Origin: Sporosarcina sp. ZBG7A
Lineage (GTDB): Bacteria; Bacillota; Bacilli; Bacillales_A; Planococcaceae
NCBI RefSeq assembly: GCF_000813425.1
Contig: NZ_JWIB01000005.1
Coordinates: forward strand, 28,668-92,667
Length of the DNA stretch: 64,000 bases
Reading direction: 5' to 3'
The notes under the pieces are model-generated. The model worked only from the letters and a program-made list of their open reading frames with translations, ran no database searches and was not told where the DNA came from. This document shows, piece by piece, positions 8,410 through 16,908 of this stretch (position 1 is the stretch's first letter; every line of letters begins with the position of its first letter). Position numbers and translations under genes: made by a program.

Positions 8410-9696
8410 TTACTGAAACTTTCTACGTCTCATTGACAACTGTTCCACGACAATCGCTACAATCGTCCCTGTAATTAATCCATTTGATAATACGGAAGCG
8501 AGAACTGCCGGCAATTGAGCAAAACTTGTTGAAGGCACAAACATAATTCCTACTCCTGTCATCAGTCCAATAGCTACGGCTTTTCGTGCACGATCTTTTT
8601 CAGGATCCTCATCTAGTTCTGAAAATGCCATTGACACCATCTTTGTGAAGATAGCAAACGTCACGGCATATGCAACAGGTGCCGGCAACGCTGCAAATAC
8701 TGCCATTATAGCTGGGAAGAACGTAATTGCAACAATTAAGGCGCTCCCTACGATGAATGGCAAAATGGATGCCATTCCCGTTGTTCCAACAAATCCTGCA
8801 GCACCCGAAATTGGTACTGGACCAATTGCAGAAAAAACACCTGAAAGTAGATGGTTAATACCTGAAACAAAAGAGCCTTGACGAACACGATCTTCTACTT
8901 GCATGGAAAACTTTTGTTTAAGCAAATTTTCCATGACACGAATGGAAGCTAGCATATTTGCGATTAACAACAGTGTTATGAAAACAGCTGTGACTGCAAC
9001 ACCACCATCCCAAACAGGTGGTCCGTAGACAAACATTTTTGGCAGTTCAATGATATGGTCGGAGACGATTCCAACGCTAGGAGCACGACCAAGAACTGCA
9101 AAAATCACCCAACCAACAACAATAGAAAGCAACACAGCATATTTGGATACCCGTTCTCTTTTGTTGCCCATCGCAACGAACGTGATGATCAGCACAAGTA
9201 AACTACCTAAGACAACACGCAAATCAATTACATCTTCTGGAGTTTCCACACCTACCATGCCTTTTATAAACGTTCCACTCAATTGCATTATTAGCAACAT
9301 CAAATACGTAAACGTGATAGCAGGTGTGAATAGTTTCTTCATCTTTGTGATGACGCCTGTTGCTGCGAGGATGATAAACAATACCCCACTGTACAGCATG
9401 CCACTTTGGAGTGCCTGCAATGCATCATCGGGAGTGCTGTAAAATACACCAACCATACCGGCGTATACAACAAAGATTCCCCACCACAAACCAGCTGGTC
9501 CTTCATTAATCGGCAATTTATGGCCGATCAATGCTTGTAATAGACATGCAACTCCTAATACAAAAATAGTCCGTTGTAAAAACAGGGCGGTATCCCCTGA
9601 ATCCATTCCAAATACGTGGGCAATTGCAATCGGTGCAGCGATTGAAGAAGCCATTAAAAATACTGCCCATTGTATGCCTCCTGCAAGTTGTTTCAT
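8410..9696 (-). CDS. NCS2-type nucleobase (xanthine/uracil) permease
   Basis: The 428-residue protein has about 12 to 14 hydrophobic segments. Family landmarks are INEGPAGLWWG in the first third, a polar EDP-rich cytoplasmic loop (FSELDEDPEKDRARK), and GPVPISGAAGFVGTTGMAS, the NCS2 signature loop region. NCS2 carriers import purines or pyrimidines with protons. The ATG at 9696 has GGAGG eight bases upstream. A TTG five codons earlier overlaps that site and is rejected. Specificity for uracil, xanthine or urate is not decidable here. Confidence 0.8.
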   Translation of the reverse strand: MKQLAGGIQWAVFLMASSIAAPIAIAHVFGMDSGDTALFLQRTIFVLGVACLLQALIGHKLPINEGPAGLWWGIFVVYAGMVGVFYSTPDDALQALQSGMLYSGVLFIILAATGVITKMKKLFTPAITFTYLMLLIMQLSGTFIKGMVGVETPEDVIDLRVVLGSLLVLIITFVAMGNKRERVSKYAVLLSIVVGWVIFAVLGRAPSVGIVSDHIIELPKMFVYGPPVWDGGVAVTAVFITLLLIANMLASIRVMENLLKQKFSMQVEDRVRQGSFVSGINHLLSGVFSAIGPVPISGAAGFVGTTGMASILPFIVGSALIVAITFFPAIMAVFAALPAPVAYAVTFAIFTKMVSMAFSELDEDPEKDRARKAVAIGLMTGVGIMFVPSTSFAQLPAVLASVLSNGLITGTIVAIVVEQLSMRRRKFQ

Positions 9697-9860
9697 ATGC
9701 AATTCCTCCAATAAATCCGCTCAAATTTTTCGTTTCTCAGTATACCATGCAATTTGCCCTTTCGTTAGGTACACTTTAGATATGTATAGGTAGTTACTGC
9801 TTGAAATGAAGCGGTTGTGGGTACAAAATAAGTATAGAATGATCGAGAGGATGTTTGCTC

Positions 9861-11138
9861 ATGGAATCCCAATTTGACGAAATGCGTCAGCGACTTCAAC
9901 ACATTGGTAATTTGTCCAATTATATTGAAGAGCTATTCACCAAACTTCCAGGTAATTTAATTTCCGAAAAACAACGAAAAAAAATGATGGAAATTATGAT
10001 GAATGACGATGAACTACAAAACCTGTTGGAAGGTCTAAAAAATCCACGCCCCCCTCGTTTTGTATTAGTCGGTAGGACAGGCGTCGGAAAAAGCAGTCTT
10101 ATTAACGCGCTGAGTGGTCGTTATCTAGCTGAAGTGAGTGAAGTGGAAATTGGCACGAAGGAAGCAAAGCGCTATGCCTATGAGGCAGATGGGCATGTTT
10201 ACTTTGAAGTGATTGACACTCGCGGTATTGGAGAATCAGAATCATTCGATACAAAAGCTGAGGATACATTAAAAGACGTCATACAATCATTCGAGCCGGA
10301 TGCCGTCCTATTTTTACAAAAAGCGACGGAACGGGCTCATATCGATAAAGATGTTGCTGTGACGAAAAAAATCATGAAAAAAGCAGCCGAAGGACTTCCA
10401 CTGATTGCAGTCATTACACAAGTAGATGACTTGAATCCCTCTCGTGTGAAAGAACCTGAAAACTATCCTGCAGCAAAAACTCAATTGATAACCGAAAAAA
10501 CCGAGCAACTAAAACGGATTTTTGAACAGAATGATCTGGCAGCTTCCGCGTTTCTACCCGTTTCATCCTACATTGAATGGTCTGATGTAGAGGATGACAA
10601 TCGCTCAATCGAATTTGATGGACGTTATGGAATCGAGGAACTGATCGATTTTTTAGAAGACAGCCTGGACATCCGGGCAGCCATACATCTGGGGTTATCG
10701 ATTCGACTGAACACCATTTCTGAACGAATTGCATTGCGTTTCATAAAAGTCTTCACTGCGTTAGCTGGAACGGTCGCACTGAGTCCGCTAATTGCGACGG
10801 ACATCGCTGTTTTGCTTGCATTACAATCGATATTGCTCATGATTATAGCCTATTTGTCTGGTCGTGAACTTGACTTTAAAACTGCGCGCGAAGTTCTCGT
10901 ATCTCTAGGTGGTATTGGCGCAACCGGTTTTACATTGCGCATGATTGCCCAACAAGGGAGTAAATTTGCGAATCTCGTCATTCCAGGTGCCGGTTCTGCA
11001 ATTAGTGCAAGTATCGCAAGCGGAGGTACGTATGCGATCGGAAAAGCCGCTGTTGCTTACTTTTTGCGTGGAGCTGATGAAAAAGAGTTAAAGGCCATCG
11101 TGAAAGATGCACGTCATGAATATGAAGGAGATATGTAA
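9861..11138 (+). CDS. Era/YihA-like GTPase with C-terminal membrane domain (DUF697-like)
   Basis: The 425-residue protein carries GRTGVGKS (G1) at residues 71-78, a DTRGIG switch II motif and TQVDD as G4. The C-terminal third has hydrophobic segments rich in Gly and Ala (VALSPLIATDIAVLLALQSI and GAGSAISASIASGGTYAIG), like the DUF697 part of YcjF/Era-related GTPases. It is probably a peripheral or integral membrane GTPase of unknown role. Translation is placed at ATG 9861 after AGAGGA. A TTG two codons earlier overlaps the site. The gene stands alone with its own terminator. Confidence 0.75.
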   Translation: MESQFDEMRQRLQHIGNLSNYIEELFTKLPGNLISEKQRKKMMEIMMNDDELQNLLEGLKNPRPPRFVLVGRTGVGKSSLINALSGRYLAEVSEVEIGTKEAKRYAYEADGHVYFEVIDTRGIGESESFDTKAEDTLKDVIQSFEPDAVLFLQKATERAHIDKDVAVTKKIMKKAAEGLPLIAVITQVDDLNPSRVKEPENYPAAKTQLITEKTEQLKRIFEQNDLAASAFLPVSSYIEWSDVEDDNRSIEFDGRYGIEELIDFLEDSLDIRAAIHLGLSIRLNTISERIALRFIKVFTALAGTVALSPLIATDIAVLLALQSILLMIIAYLSGRELDFKTAREVLVSLGGIGATGFTLRMIAQQGSKFANLVIPGAGSAISASIASGGTYAIGKAAVAYFLRGADEKELKAIVKDARHEYEGDM

Positions 11139-11170
11139 AAAAGGATGAGCACAATGCTCATCCTTTTGTT
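11137..11170. terminator. bidirectional terminator
   Basis: AAAGGATGAGC pairs with GCTCATCCTTT around the loop ACAAT, between the convergent GTPase and stress-protein genes. Confidence 0.85.
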
Positions 11171-11172
11171 TG

Positions 11173-11586
11173 TTAAAACGTGATTGTTTGAGGTTCTTCA
11201 CCTTTTTTGTTCATCACCCGAATGGAATCCGGTACTACTTTTAAAATGACTAAGTCCGGATCTTCTGGTCCAGTGAACCAAGGTTTCATGTGTTCATTCC
11301 AAACCTTTTCCTTTAATCGCTCTTCATCAGAAATCGTGACAGTCCCTGCTATTTCTAAAAAAGCATCCCCATATCCTTCGTCATTGTACCCAAGTAAGAT
11401 ATATGTGTTTGGATTCTTCTCGAGCTCTTCCACTTTTTCAGTTTTTTTAGATGTCGCTGTATAAAGGCTGAAGTCCTCATGATAAAACGTCATATATCTG
11501 CTAAAAGGCTTGTTCGCCTCTACAGTTGACATCGTTCCGATATGGCTGTTGTCCAAAATGTTTTGTGCAGTTTCTTTTGCATTCAT
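11173..11586 (-). CDS. pyridoxamine 5'-phosphate oxidase-like general stress protein (YdaG-like)
   Basis: The 137-residue protein has the split-barrel pattern of flavin-binding PNPOx proteins: HIGTMSTVEANKPFSRYM, then FSLYTATSKKTEKVEEL and FLEIAGTVTI. Length and layout match Bacillus general stress protein 26 (YdaG), a cytosolic protein of the sigma-B regulon. A sigma-B promoter was looked for upstream and only a poor match (GTTTAG) was found. GGAGAGGG precedes the ATG. The substrate is unknown. Confidence 0.75.
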   Translation of the reverse strand: MNAKETAQNILDNSHIGTMSTVEANKPFSRYMTFYHEDFSLYTATSKKTEKVEELEKNPNTYILLGYNDEGYGDAFLEIAGTVTISDEERLKEKVWNEHMKPWFTGPEDPDLVILKVVPDSIRVMNKKGEEPQTITF

Positions 11587-11666
11587 GATACCCTCTCCTT
11601 TTTGTTCAGTTAACTTTAGTCTTCCTTCAATCGACCAAAACTAAACATGGAGCAGTAGTATTGTCA

Positions 11667-12983
11667 TCATTTAGAAGGCGTAGCAAGAGTGATGACATAA
11701 CCGATCCCAGCGCCAATAATTGCTGGTAAAAGCCAGCCAATCTGTTGCTCATACAGCGGTAAGTGCTTAAGAATGTCCACAACTGGTACAACTACGATTC
11801 CGCCACCGGCAAGACCATCAAAAACACTAACCAGTGCCGTACCAAATAAGGCAAGCACGTAAACAATTGGTCTTCTGCCAAAAGCATTGTCTACAAAGGA
11901 TAACAACATTAAAACAATAGCGAGTGGATAGATCATCAACAGAACAGGGATAGAAAGTGAAATTAATTGAGTCAGCCCTACGTTTGCAACCACGGCACTA
12001 AACACTGCAAAAATCACGACAAATGTTTTATACGATAGAGCCGGCACTACTTGTGAGAAAAATTGAGCACAAGCAGAAACGAGACCCACGGAAGTGGTCA
12101 AACAAGCGAAAAGTATTGTAATGGCTAAGATAACAGGACCAAATGAACCATACAGCAATTCAGATGCAAGTGATAAAACGATACCTCCGTTTTCTTGAAG
12201 CCCGATTGCTTCGAGGCTTGTTGCCCCGATGAATCCTAAAGATATGTATACAAAGCTTAAGCCAATTGCAGCGACACTTCCAGCTACAATCATGGACTTC
12301 ATAAGGCCTTTAGAGGTTTTTACACCTTCAGCATGAATGGCCGCCGTAATGACACTACCAAAAATAAGCGCCGCGATGACATCCATCGTTAAATATCCTT
12401 CAACAAAGCTTTTGAAGAAAGGATGTGTGCCAAACGTTTCATCTGGACGATTAATAGCACCAATTGGATCTACAAAGCTCTTGATAGCAAGAAGTGCAAT
12501 TACCAAGAACAAAATTGGTGTTAAATACTTACCAATACGGTCTACAAGTTTTGCAGGGTTTAATGCCAGACCTATAGTAATCGCAAAAAACAGAATACTA
12601 AATACAAGGAGTGGCCATTGTGCAGTAGCTACTTCACCAGACAAAAATGGTGAGATACCAATTTCGTACGAAACGGTAGCCGTCCTTGGAATTCCAAAAA
12701 AAGGACCTATTGCCAAATACACAATCATAGTGAATATTAAACCAAAAGTGGGATGAACACGATCTGCGATTGAGCGTAAATCACCACCTGCGTGTGCTAT
12801 TGCCAAAATCGCTAAAAGCGGTAGGCCAACGCCTGTAATTAAAAAACCAAACATTGCTAGCGCCAAATCGCTTCCTGCTAATTGACCTAGTTTTGGGGGA
12901 AAAATAATATTTCCAGCGCCCAGGAACAAAGCAAATAGCATGAGACCGATTATGAAATTCTTTTTAAACGTCAATACTGTCAC
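11667..12983 (-). CDS. brnQ: branched-chain amino acid transport carrier
   Basis: The 438-residue protein has 12 hydrophobic segments and the BrnQ landmarks GAGNIIFPPKLGQLAG near residue 22, PRTATVSYEIG near residue 98 and LTPILF. BrnQ imports Leu, Ile and Val driven by sodium or protons. The longest start is GTG at 12983, but the GAGGAG site ends only two bases before it. TTG at 12974, 11 bases from the site, may be the real start. No T-box or CodY-type element was identified upstream. Confidence 0.88.
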   Translation of the reverse strand: MTVLTFKKNFIIGLMLFALFLGAGNIIFPPKLGQLAGSDLALAMFGFLITGVGLPLLAILAIAHAGGDLRSIADRVHPTFGLIFTMIVYLAIGPFFGIPRTATVSYEIGISPFLSGEVATAQWPLLVFSILFFAITIGLALNPAKLVDRIGKYLTPILFLVIALLAIKSFVDPIGAINRPDETFGTHPFFKSFVEGYLTMDVIAALIFGSVITAAIHAEGVKTSKGLMKSMIVAGSVAAIGLSFVYISLGFIGATSLEAIGLQENGGIVLSLASELLYGSFGPVILAITILFACLTTSVGLVSACAQFFSQVVPALSYKTFVVIFAVFSAVVANVGLTQLISLSIPVLLMIYPLAIVLMLLSFVDNAFGRRPIVYVLALFGTALVSVFDGLAGGGIVVVPVVDILKHLPLYEQQIGWLLPAIIGAGIGYVITLATPSK

Positions 12984-13177
12984 AACTCCTCAAGGAACTT
13001 TACATAAATGGATTCGCCGATCTATTCTCAATTAGAGCGTAACAAACATTCAGCGAATTATAAAGGATTTTGTCGAAATCTTATTGGATATAGGTAAAAT
13101 GGAACCAATTAGTTGCCTTCTAGAACCCTGCTCGTTAAAATGCTTTATTGGTAATACTATTACGGAGGTCATTTAAA

Positions 13178-13588
13178 ATGAAAAAATTACTACTTGTAGG
13201 GGCGTTGACCATCATGCTAGCGGGTTGTACAAGTAATGAGCCTGCACAAGAGCCTGATGCACCTGACGAAAACACAAATTCGTTGGAAGAGAACTCAGTC
13301 AACACTGCCCCAGAAGACAATAACGCCGCGGAAGAACAAGCTTCTGAAACAGATGCAAAGAATAGTGAGCTTACAACCTACGAAGAGTACAGCAAGATTG
13401 CAGAAGTTGCGGATGTGAATGATCTCAAAGGAATAGTGGAGTCCGATAACCCAGGAACTCGCGTGATTCTCTTTGAAGATGAAAGCGGCAAAAAAAAGGT
13501 AAAAAGTGTCTATGTCAAAAAAGAAAATCGTTTGAAAGTGATTTCTTTAGACGACGACGGTTTGTTATATAATGACATCCTTAAATAA
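13178..13588 (+). CDS. small secreted lipoprotein of unknown function
   Basis: The 136-residue protein starts MKKLLLVGALTIMLAGC. The lipobox LAGC places the lipidated cysteine at residue 17. A Glu/Asp/Asn-rich linker of about 50 residues follows, then a C-terminal domain of about 70 residues (YSKIAEVADVNDLKGIVESD and FEDESGKKKVKSVYVK) that I do not recognise. It should be anchored to the outer face of the membrane. ATG 13178 has GGAGG nine bases upstream. It is monocistronic and ends in a clear terminator. Confidence 0.7.
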   Translation: MKKLLLVGALTIMLAGCTSNEPAQEPDAPDENTNSLEENSVNTAPEDNNAAEEQASETDAKNSELTTYEEYSKIAEVADVNDLKGIVESDNPGTRVILFEDESGKKKVKSVYVKKENRLKVISLDDDGLLYNDILK

Positions 13589-13597
13589 CACATAGGA

Positions 13598-13632
13598 AAG
13601 CCCATTCGCTCTTAATAGCGAATGGGCTTTTT
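13598..13632. terminator. bidirectional terminator
   Basis: AAGCCCATTCGCT pairs with AGCGAATGGGCTT, followed by T5 on the plus strand. It separates the lipoprotein gene from the convergent cell-wall hydrolase gene. Confidence 0.85.
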
Positions 13633-13638
13633 AGCATC

Positions 13639-15192
13639 TTATTTCAAATACCGTCGAGCTCCTGAGAATTCGGTGCGATATGGCCCTGCATCTATCGATA
13701 TGATTTCGACTGTTTTCTTCGGATTTGGGGAATGAATCATTTTACCATTTCCGATATACATTCCGACATGATGTACGGACCCTTCACCTTTATTGTAAGC
13801 AAAGAACAAAAGGTCACCTGGTTGAAGTTGACTCTTCTTCACAGCTGTTCCATGTGTGGCTTGAACACTCGCATCTCTAGGAATATCGATGCCATGCTGT
13901 CTATAGACTGAGTACGTGAACCCTGAGCAATCCAGACCAAACCCTGAAGTACCAGCCCATAAGTATGGTAGTCCGTTAAACTTTTTCGCAGTTGTTATTA
14001 TGTCCTGCGATGTTGGTGCAGGAAGTTTACTACCTTTTTGAAGCACATTTACATCTTGTTTACGTACATATTTGGCCCCATCTGTTGCCGTCTGAACTTT
14101 TACCCAATCCCCTTTTTCTTCGAGAACTGGAAGAATCGTGTTGAAACTAATTTCCATGAACGGTGTAGCAGTGGTTTCATCGTGATATAAGTTTGCAATT
14201 GGCGCTTTCACCATAGCAGTTGCACACTGTCCATAATCCGCATATGACTCTTTAATGTGAGACACAGGAACCCAACCTGGATAGCCGGCTTTGTTTTTAG
14301 GAGAAAACTGATCTTTTACAGCTATTTGCATCCATTTCCCTGAAGTCTTAAGTACAACTACCTCTTGTCCGTAGAGCGCTTGTGTTTCTGTTTTACCGAC
14401 TAACCATTGTTTCTGTGGGATCGTCATCGTTTTCGTCCATTTTCGAATATCCGTTGGTGCAGAAACAGCTGGTCTGTCAATGAGTCTAGCTGCATTAGGT
14501 GCTTTCCATAGAGTCGTAACCGCCACATTTACATGATACGTCTTTTTCGCCGCGGGGTTAAAACACGTTAATGCTTCTTGAAATTCCGGATTCAATATTC
14601 GCGCAAGGAAAATTCCGAAATGGGCACGTGTTAATGTCATCGTAGGTTTGAACGTATGATCCGGATAACCGAATGTGATGTTGTTGGCAAATAGAATACT
14701 GATTGATGGTGCAGCAAAGCTTTTTACATTCACATCTACAAACTGAGACTTCTTTGAGCTGTTAGGCTGTTGTAGATCGAAAGCACGCACAAGTATAGCT
14801 GCCATTTCAGCACGTGTTAACAAAGCATTTGGATTGAATTCCTTTTTCAAATTCCCAACCATAATGTTTTCGTCTACAACGGTTGCAATGATGTCATAAC
14901 CAGCAGATCCTTTTATCACATCTACCACCTGTGGGTCTGGACGATTTGTTGTGTCGAGTTTCAGAGCACGAACGAGCATTTCAGAAGCTTCTAATCTTGT
15001 AATGGATTGGTTGATGCCATAAGCAACAGAAGGACCTGAAGTGACAATTCCTTTTTCAGCTAGAAATTCAAGTTCAGCTTTTGCTGCATATTGGTCACCG
15101 ACGTCACTGAACACCTTCCCTGCCGATGCTGGATTGGCAATTGAAAACATGAGCACAACGATAAGAAATGGGAATAGGATTTTCTTGATCAT
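13639..15192 (-). CDS. secreted SLH-SH3-NlpC/P60 cell-wall endopeptidase
   Basis: The 517-residue protein starts at ATG 15192 (GGAGG six bases upstream) with a signal peptide ending PASAG. Three SLH-type repeats follow in the first half (FSDVGDQYAAKAELEFLAEK, LTRAEMAAILVRAF and YPDHTFKPTMTLTRAHFG), which bind secondary cell-wall polymer. SH3-like segments come next. A C-terminal NlpC/P60 domain has the catalytic cysteine in LDCSGFTYSVY and the histidine in HHVGMYIGNGKMIHSP. It should cleave peptidoglycan stem peptides at the cell surface. The 26-residue N-terminal extension of the open frame has no signal character and is rejected. Confidence 0.85.
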   Translation of the reverse strand: MIKKILFPFLIVVLMFSIANPASAGKVFSDVGDQYAAKAELEFLAEKGIVTSGPSVAYGINQSITRLEASEMLVRALKLDTTNRPDPQVVDVIKGSAGYDIIATVVDENIMVGNLKKEFNPNALLTRAEMAAILVRAFDLQQPNSSKKSQFVDVNVKSFAAPSISILFANNITFGYPDHTFKPTMTLTRAHFGIFLARILNPEFQEALTCFNPAAKKTYHVNVAVTTLWKAPNAARLIDRPAVSAPTDIRKWTKTMTIPQKQWLVGKTETQALYGQEVVVLKTSGKWMQIAVKDQFSPKNKAGYPGWVPVSHIKESYADYGQCATAMVKAPIANLYHDETTATPFMEISFNTILPVLEEKGDWVKVQTATDGAKYVRKQDVNVLQKGSKLPAPTSQDIITTAKKFNGLPYLWAGTSGFGLDCSGFTYSVYRQHGIDIPRDASVQATHGTAVKKSQLQPGDLLFFAYNKGEGSVHHVGMYIGNGKMIHSPNPKKTVEIISIDAGPYRTEFSGARRYLK

Positions 15193-15281
15193 TAGAAGCC
15201 TCCTGATAGGTTTTATACCTATACCGTACACGAACCAGAGGCTTCTGTATAGACATTTTTCAGAAAACAATCATTTCATTT

Positions 15282-15689
15282 TCATTCTAAAATCGCAAGG
15301 AGACGACCCACTTCTCTTACTCCGATTTCTTGCCATTTTGATTTATCTGGAATTCTTCCGTCCTTATCGAGAGGTTCCTGGAATTGGTTGAATGTCGATG
15401 TCAAAAGTGAATTTTCTTCCGAGTCAAATCCAACATTGATGACATGCTTAATGATATAAGGCGTTTTAAACTGAATGGACGCATTGTCTTGGTCCAACAT
15501 GCCTGCAATGACATCAAATGGTGCACGGATATAAATAGTCTCCCCTTCTTCCCGGTTCAAAATCCTGTCAAAATATCCGGTGTGGTAGTCCCAGTTCCCT
15601 CCGAGATGATAGCCAGATTCTTCGAGTCGATTTTGCATGACACCAAATTGTGTCTTTCTACCTTCAAGCCCTGTCTTTAAACGTATCAT
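15282..15689 (-). CDS. yugN: YugN-like family protein
   Basis: The 135-residue protein begins MIRLKTGLEGRKTQFGVMQN and carries LGGNWDYHTGYFDRIL, which match the small YugN family of Bacillales. No function is established for it. ATG 15689 follows GGAG by eight bases; the 13-codon upstream extension lacks a site. It is a soluble, acidic protein and the gene lies upstream of the cell-wall hydrolase gene on the same strand with a gap of about 90 bases. Confidence 0.7.
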   Translation of the reverse strand: MIRLKTGLEGRKTQFGVMQNRLEESGYHLGGNWDYHTGYFDRILNREEGETIYIRAPFDVIAGMLDQDNASIQFKTPYIIKHVINVGFDSEENSLLTSTFNQFQEPLDKDGRIPDKSKWQEIGVREVGRLLAILE

Positions 15690-15778
15690 AATGAGCACTC
15701 CTTTTTCGCAAGTTACTCTTAGTGTCACCTTCTAAATTCGTTTCATACTCACGATGGAACTGTAAAAAGAAACTGTGC

Positions 15779-15805
15779 TATAATTATTTTGTGACCAGGT
15801 ATTGA
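15779..15805 (+). promoter_or_regulatory. fabI promoter with possible FapR operator
   Basis: TATAAT at 15779-15784 is a perfect -10 but the -35 is poor. Just downstream, 15789-15805 (TTGTGACCAGGTATTGA) matches 12 of 17 positions of the Bacillus FapR consensus as I remember it. FapR would repress fatty-acid genes unless malonyl-CoA is high. The match is suggestive only. Confidence 0.35.
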
Positions 15806-15860
15806 TACTGACTGCTAACTAAAAAATATAATAGAACGATTTCAAGGGGGCCACTGAATC

Positions 15861-16640
15861 ATGGAAGATTTATTGAAACTTAAAGGGAAAAATATTGTTG
15901 TTATGGGTGTTGCGAACGAGAGAAGTCTTGCTTGGGGAATCGCGAAAACACTTTTTGAGGTAGGTGCAAATGTAATTTTCACTTATCGTAAAGAGCGTTC
16001 ACTTGCTAAGCTTGAAAAGGCACTTGAGAAGAATGAATTGACGGCTCGTTTGGTTGCAGAATGTGATGTGAACGAGGATGAAAGCATTCGTGTTGCGTTT
16101 GAAAAGATTGGTACTGAAGTTGGTGTAATTCACGGTGTGGTTCACTCTGTCGCATTTGCACACGCGGAAGATCTGCATAATGATTTTGTGGAAACTTCAC
16201 GTGACGGCTATGCGTTTGCACAAGATACGAGTTCGTATTCACTTGTTGCCACTGCTCGTGAAGCGCGTCGTTATATGACCGAAGGCGGTTCAATTATTAC
16301 CATGAGCTATCTTGGAGCTGAACGAGTTTTGGATGGCTATAATGTGATGGGTGTTGCTAAAGCAGCGCTTGAGGCGTCTATGCGTTATTTAGCACACGAT
16401 CTTGGAAAAGAGAACATTCGTGTGAATGCGGTGTCAGCTGGAGCGGTTCGTACGTTGTCTGCTAAAGGCGTTCCTTCGTTTAATACGATTCTTCATGAGA
16501 TTGAAGAAAAGGCGCCGTTACGTAGAAACATTACGTTGGAAGAAGTGGCGAAGATGAGCATGGTGATGTTGAGTGATTTGTCTAGTGGTGTAACTGGCGA
16601 AGTGGTTTATGTGGATGCTGGTTATCACATTATGGGGTAA
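15861..16640 (+). CDS. fabI: enoyl-[acyl-carrier-protein] reductase (NADH)
   Basis: The 259-residue SDR-fold enzyme reduces trans-2-enoyl-ACP in the last step of each fatty-acid elongation cycle. The cofactor motif MGVANERSLAWGIAK is at residues 15-29. The FabI catalytic residues are Tyr150 (MSYLGAERV) and Tyr160 with Lys167 (YNVMGVAK). The length is standard. AGGGGG precedes the ATG. It is monocistronic with a terminator. The enzyme is the known target of triclosan-type inhibitors. Confidence 0.95.
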   Translation: MEDLLKLKGKNIVVMGVANERSLAWGIAKTLFEVGANVIFTYRKERSLAKLEKALEKNELTARLVAECDVNEDESIRVAFEKIGTEVGVIHGVVHSVAFAHAEDLHNDFVETSRDGYAFAQDTSSYSLVATAREARRYMTEGGSIITMSYLGAERVLDGYNVMGVAKAALEASMRYLAHDLGKENIRVNAVSAGAVRTLSAKGVPSFNTILHEIEEKAPLRRNITLEEVAKMSMVMLSDLSSGVTGEVVYVDAGYHIMG

Positions 16641-16650
16641 TTTAAAGATT

Positions 16651-16700
16651 AAAAAGGCTGTTCAGATGTCAGTTTTACTGATTTCTGGACAGCCTTTTTC
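16651..16700 (+). terminator. fabI terminator
   Basis: AAAAAGGCTGTTCAGA pairs with TCTGGACAGCCTTTTT around a loop of about 18 bases. Confidence 0.85.
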
Positions 16701-16724
16701 TTGAAAAGAGTAAAATTAGACGGT

Positions 16725-16850
16725 GTTGATTTCCGTTACAGGTGGACGCTTTCCAGGGGGCTTGATTTCAGCCTCCTCGGCGCTTCGCTTCTGCGGGGTC
16801 TTCAACCTTTGCTTATCCCCTAGGAGTCGCCACCTTTCACTCCAATCAAC
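16725..16850 (+). repeat. solo hairpin repeat, copy D (126 bp)
   Basis: It starts GTTGATTTCCGTTACAGG and ends CACTCCAATCAAC. The outer arms GTTGATT/AATCAAC and GGTGG/CCACC pair, with GC-rich inner stems (CCTCCTCGGCGCTTCGC, TGCGGGGTC). It lies between fabI and convergent argH, has no coding content and is not accompanied by transposase sequence. Confidence 0.75.
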
Positions 16851-16908
16851 GAAGTGTTAGAGAAATCATCTAGTTCATTATCACTTCAAAGAGGGCATGA
16901 AGATAAAC

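Noticed and set aside
11587..11666. Sigma-B promoter before the YdaG-like gene
   Set aside because: Only a weak GTTTAG-like -35 and no acceptable GGGTAT -10 at proper spacing.
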